Source: Faecalibacterium sp. UBA1360
Lineage (GTDB): Bacteria; Bacillota; Clostridia; Oscillospirales; Ruminococcaceae
DNA length: 22,386 nt
Direction: 5' to 3'
NCBI GenBank assembly: GCA_002306375.1
Contig: DBRU01000007.1
Coordinates: 2,454 to 24,839 of the forward strand
The number at the start of each line of letters is the position of its first letter. Position 1 is the stretch's first letter. The notes beneath the pieces were generated by a model. It saw nothing but the letters and a program-made list of their open reading frames with translations. It was not told the origin of the DNA and made no database searches. Positions 21,616 through 22,386 of this stretch are shown piece after piece. The position numbers and the translations under genes were made by a program.

Positions 21616-22386
21616 TTACGCGGTGGTCTTGATGTTGGAAGCCTTGTAGGTCTTCATGGCGGCGGCATCCAGGTCATGGTCCATGGCCGCGCCTTCGGCG
21701 TACAGCAGGTCCTGCAGTTTCTCGCTCTTGAGCAGGGACAGCAGGTCATAGGTCTGTTTGTAGCTGTCCAGCGTATCGACGGACAGCGGGTCCACGCTGC
21801 TCATGACCGCATAGCTCATGCCCAGGTCCACGGTGGTCCACACGCCGGGGCCGGCGGCGTCCAGCGCGTCGGTCAGGGTGGTGCCGTAGCTGGCCAGGTC
21901 GTCGGGGGTCAGCAGCTCGCTGCCCGTGTAGTACACAGCCTGGGCGGTCTCCATGGTGGCGCCCAGCACTTCCATCGCCTGGGGCAGATACTGCATGGCG
22001 GCCTCGGACATGGAGGTCAGATGCTCGGAGCGGGAGGTCTCGGCCGAAGCCCATTCATTGAGGGTGGCGGCGCATTCGTCGGCGATGGCCTTGATCTGCT
22101 CGCTCTGTTCCTCGTCCGCAAAGGCGTAGGTGTAGGAATCATACAGCGGGATCTGCACCACGTCCACATAGCGGCACTCGTCGGTGAGGTAGGCCGTGTA
22201 CTCCTCGTCGGTGACAGGGGTCTGGCCGTTTTCGCCGTAGAGCAGCTCCAGGCAGGCCGACGCCTTGGCGCTGTTGAGCATGTACAGCTCCACGCTCTGC
22301 TTGCCGATGCCGTTGGCCGCGTACACGTCGCCGTTGGACTCCCACAAAGAGTCGGCGTTGGCGGCGGCCTCGGCGGTGGCGGCGTC
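21616..22386 (-). CDS. Partial protein resembling PrsA/SurA-type foldases, C-terminal 256 aa
   Basis: The frame is open to the right window edge, so the start codon, any signal peptide and the N-terminus are outside. The visible part is acidic and helical. A segment like ELLYGENGQTPVTDEEYTAYLTDE resembles the SurA/PrsA N-terminal chaperone domain found in clostridial foldase lipoproteins, followed by DVVQIPLYDS. No rotamase domain is recognisable in the C-terminal half, so it may be a foldase relative without isomerase activity. A TTG at 22347 is not taken as a start because coding continues upstream. Confidence 0.5.
   Translation of the reverse strand, partial: DAATAEAAANADSLWESNGDVYAANGIGKQSVELYMLNSAKASACLELLYGENGQTPVTDEEYTAYLTDECRYVDVVQIPLYDSYTYAFADEEQSEQIKAIADECAATLNEWASAETSRSEHLTSMSEAAMQYLPQAMEVLGATMETAQAVYYTGSELLTPDDLASYGTTLTDALDAAGPGVWTTVDLGMSYAVMSSVDPLSVDTLDSYKQTYDLLSLLKSEKLQDLLYAEGAAMDHDLDAAAMKTYKASNIKTTA

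Overview
This window looks like a GC-rich chromosomal segment from a Gram-positive gut clostridium of the Ruminococcaceae/Oscillospiraceae type (Gemmiger, Subdoligranulum or Faecalibacterium relatives). That placement is an inference from the gene families, the AGGAGG-type ribosome binding sites, the ACT/UPF0210 pair, the YitT, YwlG and DUF378 families and the TP-rich surface protein. No rRNA, tRNA, CRISPR array, transposase or phage gene was seen.

Layout. 1-2037 (minus strand) is a methionine-uptake locus: a consensus promoter, a methionine-rich leader ORF, an intrinsic terminator, metQ, a 350-base palindrome-rich spacer, and the start of metN, which runs off the left edge. A divergent Rrf2-type regulator with three cysteines (2160-2588) shares the promoter region. 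2667-5530 (minus) holds a membrane-anchored SGNH hydrolase with a TP-repeat tail and a PepV-like M20 dipeptidase. 5761-7716 (plus) holds an ACT-domain protein, a UPF0210 protein and a small DUF378 membrane protein. 7803-11585 (minus) is a very large TIR/transmembrane/beta-propeller/PDZ protein. 11768-12934 (minus) is a SEDS protein (RodA/FtsW). 13121-16985 (plus) is tsaE, tsaB, rpiB, upp, an ATPase and a pentapeptide-repeat protein. 17042-18342 (minus) is ywlG-yggS. 18708-20605 (plus) is an Lrp/AsnC regulator, a zinc-ribbon membrane protein and a family 2 glycosyltransferase. 20666-22386 (minus) is a YitT-family protein and a partial secreted protein that resembles PrsA/SurA foldases.

The most unusual feature is the metQ leader (about 1824-2002, minus). 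It encodes a 29-residue peptide with five Met codons within eight residues. The RNA can form a UUCG-capped hairpin that overlaps the end of the Met run, an alternative antiterminator pairing, and a 12-bp terminator followed by U7. This is the layout of ribosome-mediated attenuation, as in enterobacterial amino-acid operons, where a clostridial Met transporter would normally be expected to carry a SAM riboswitch or T-box. No hallmark of either was seen. Other items worth attention are the receptor-like TIR protein, an orphan promoter-terminator unit that may be a small RNA (about 18412-18526, minus), and the composite palindromic element between metQ and metN.
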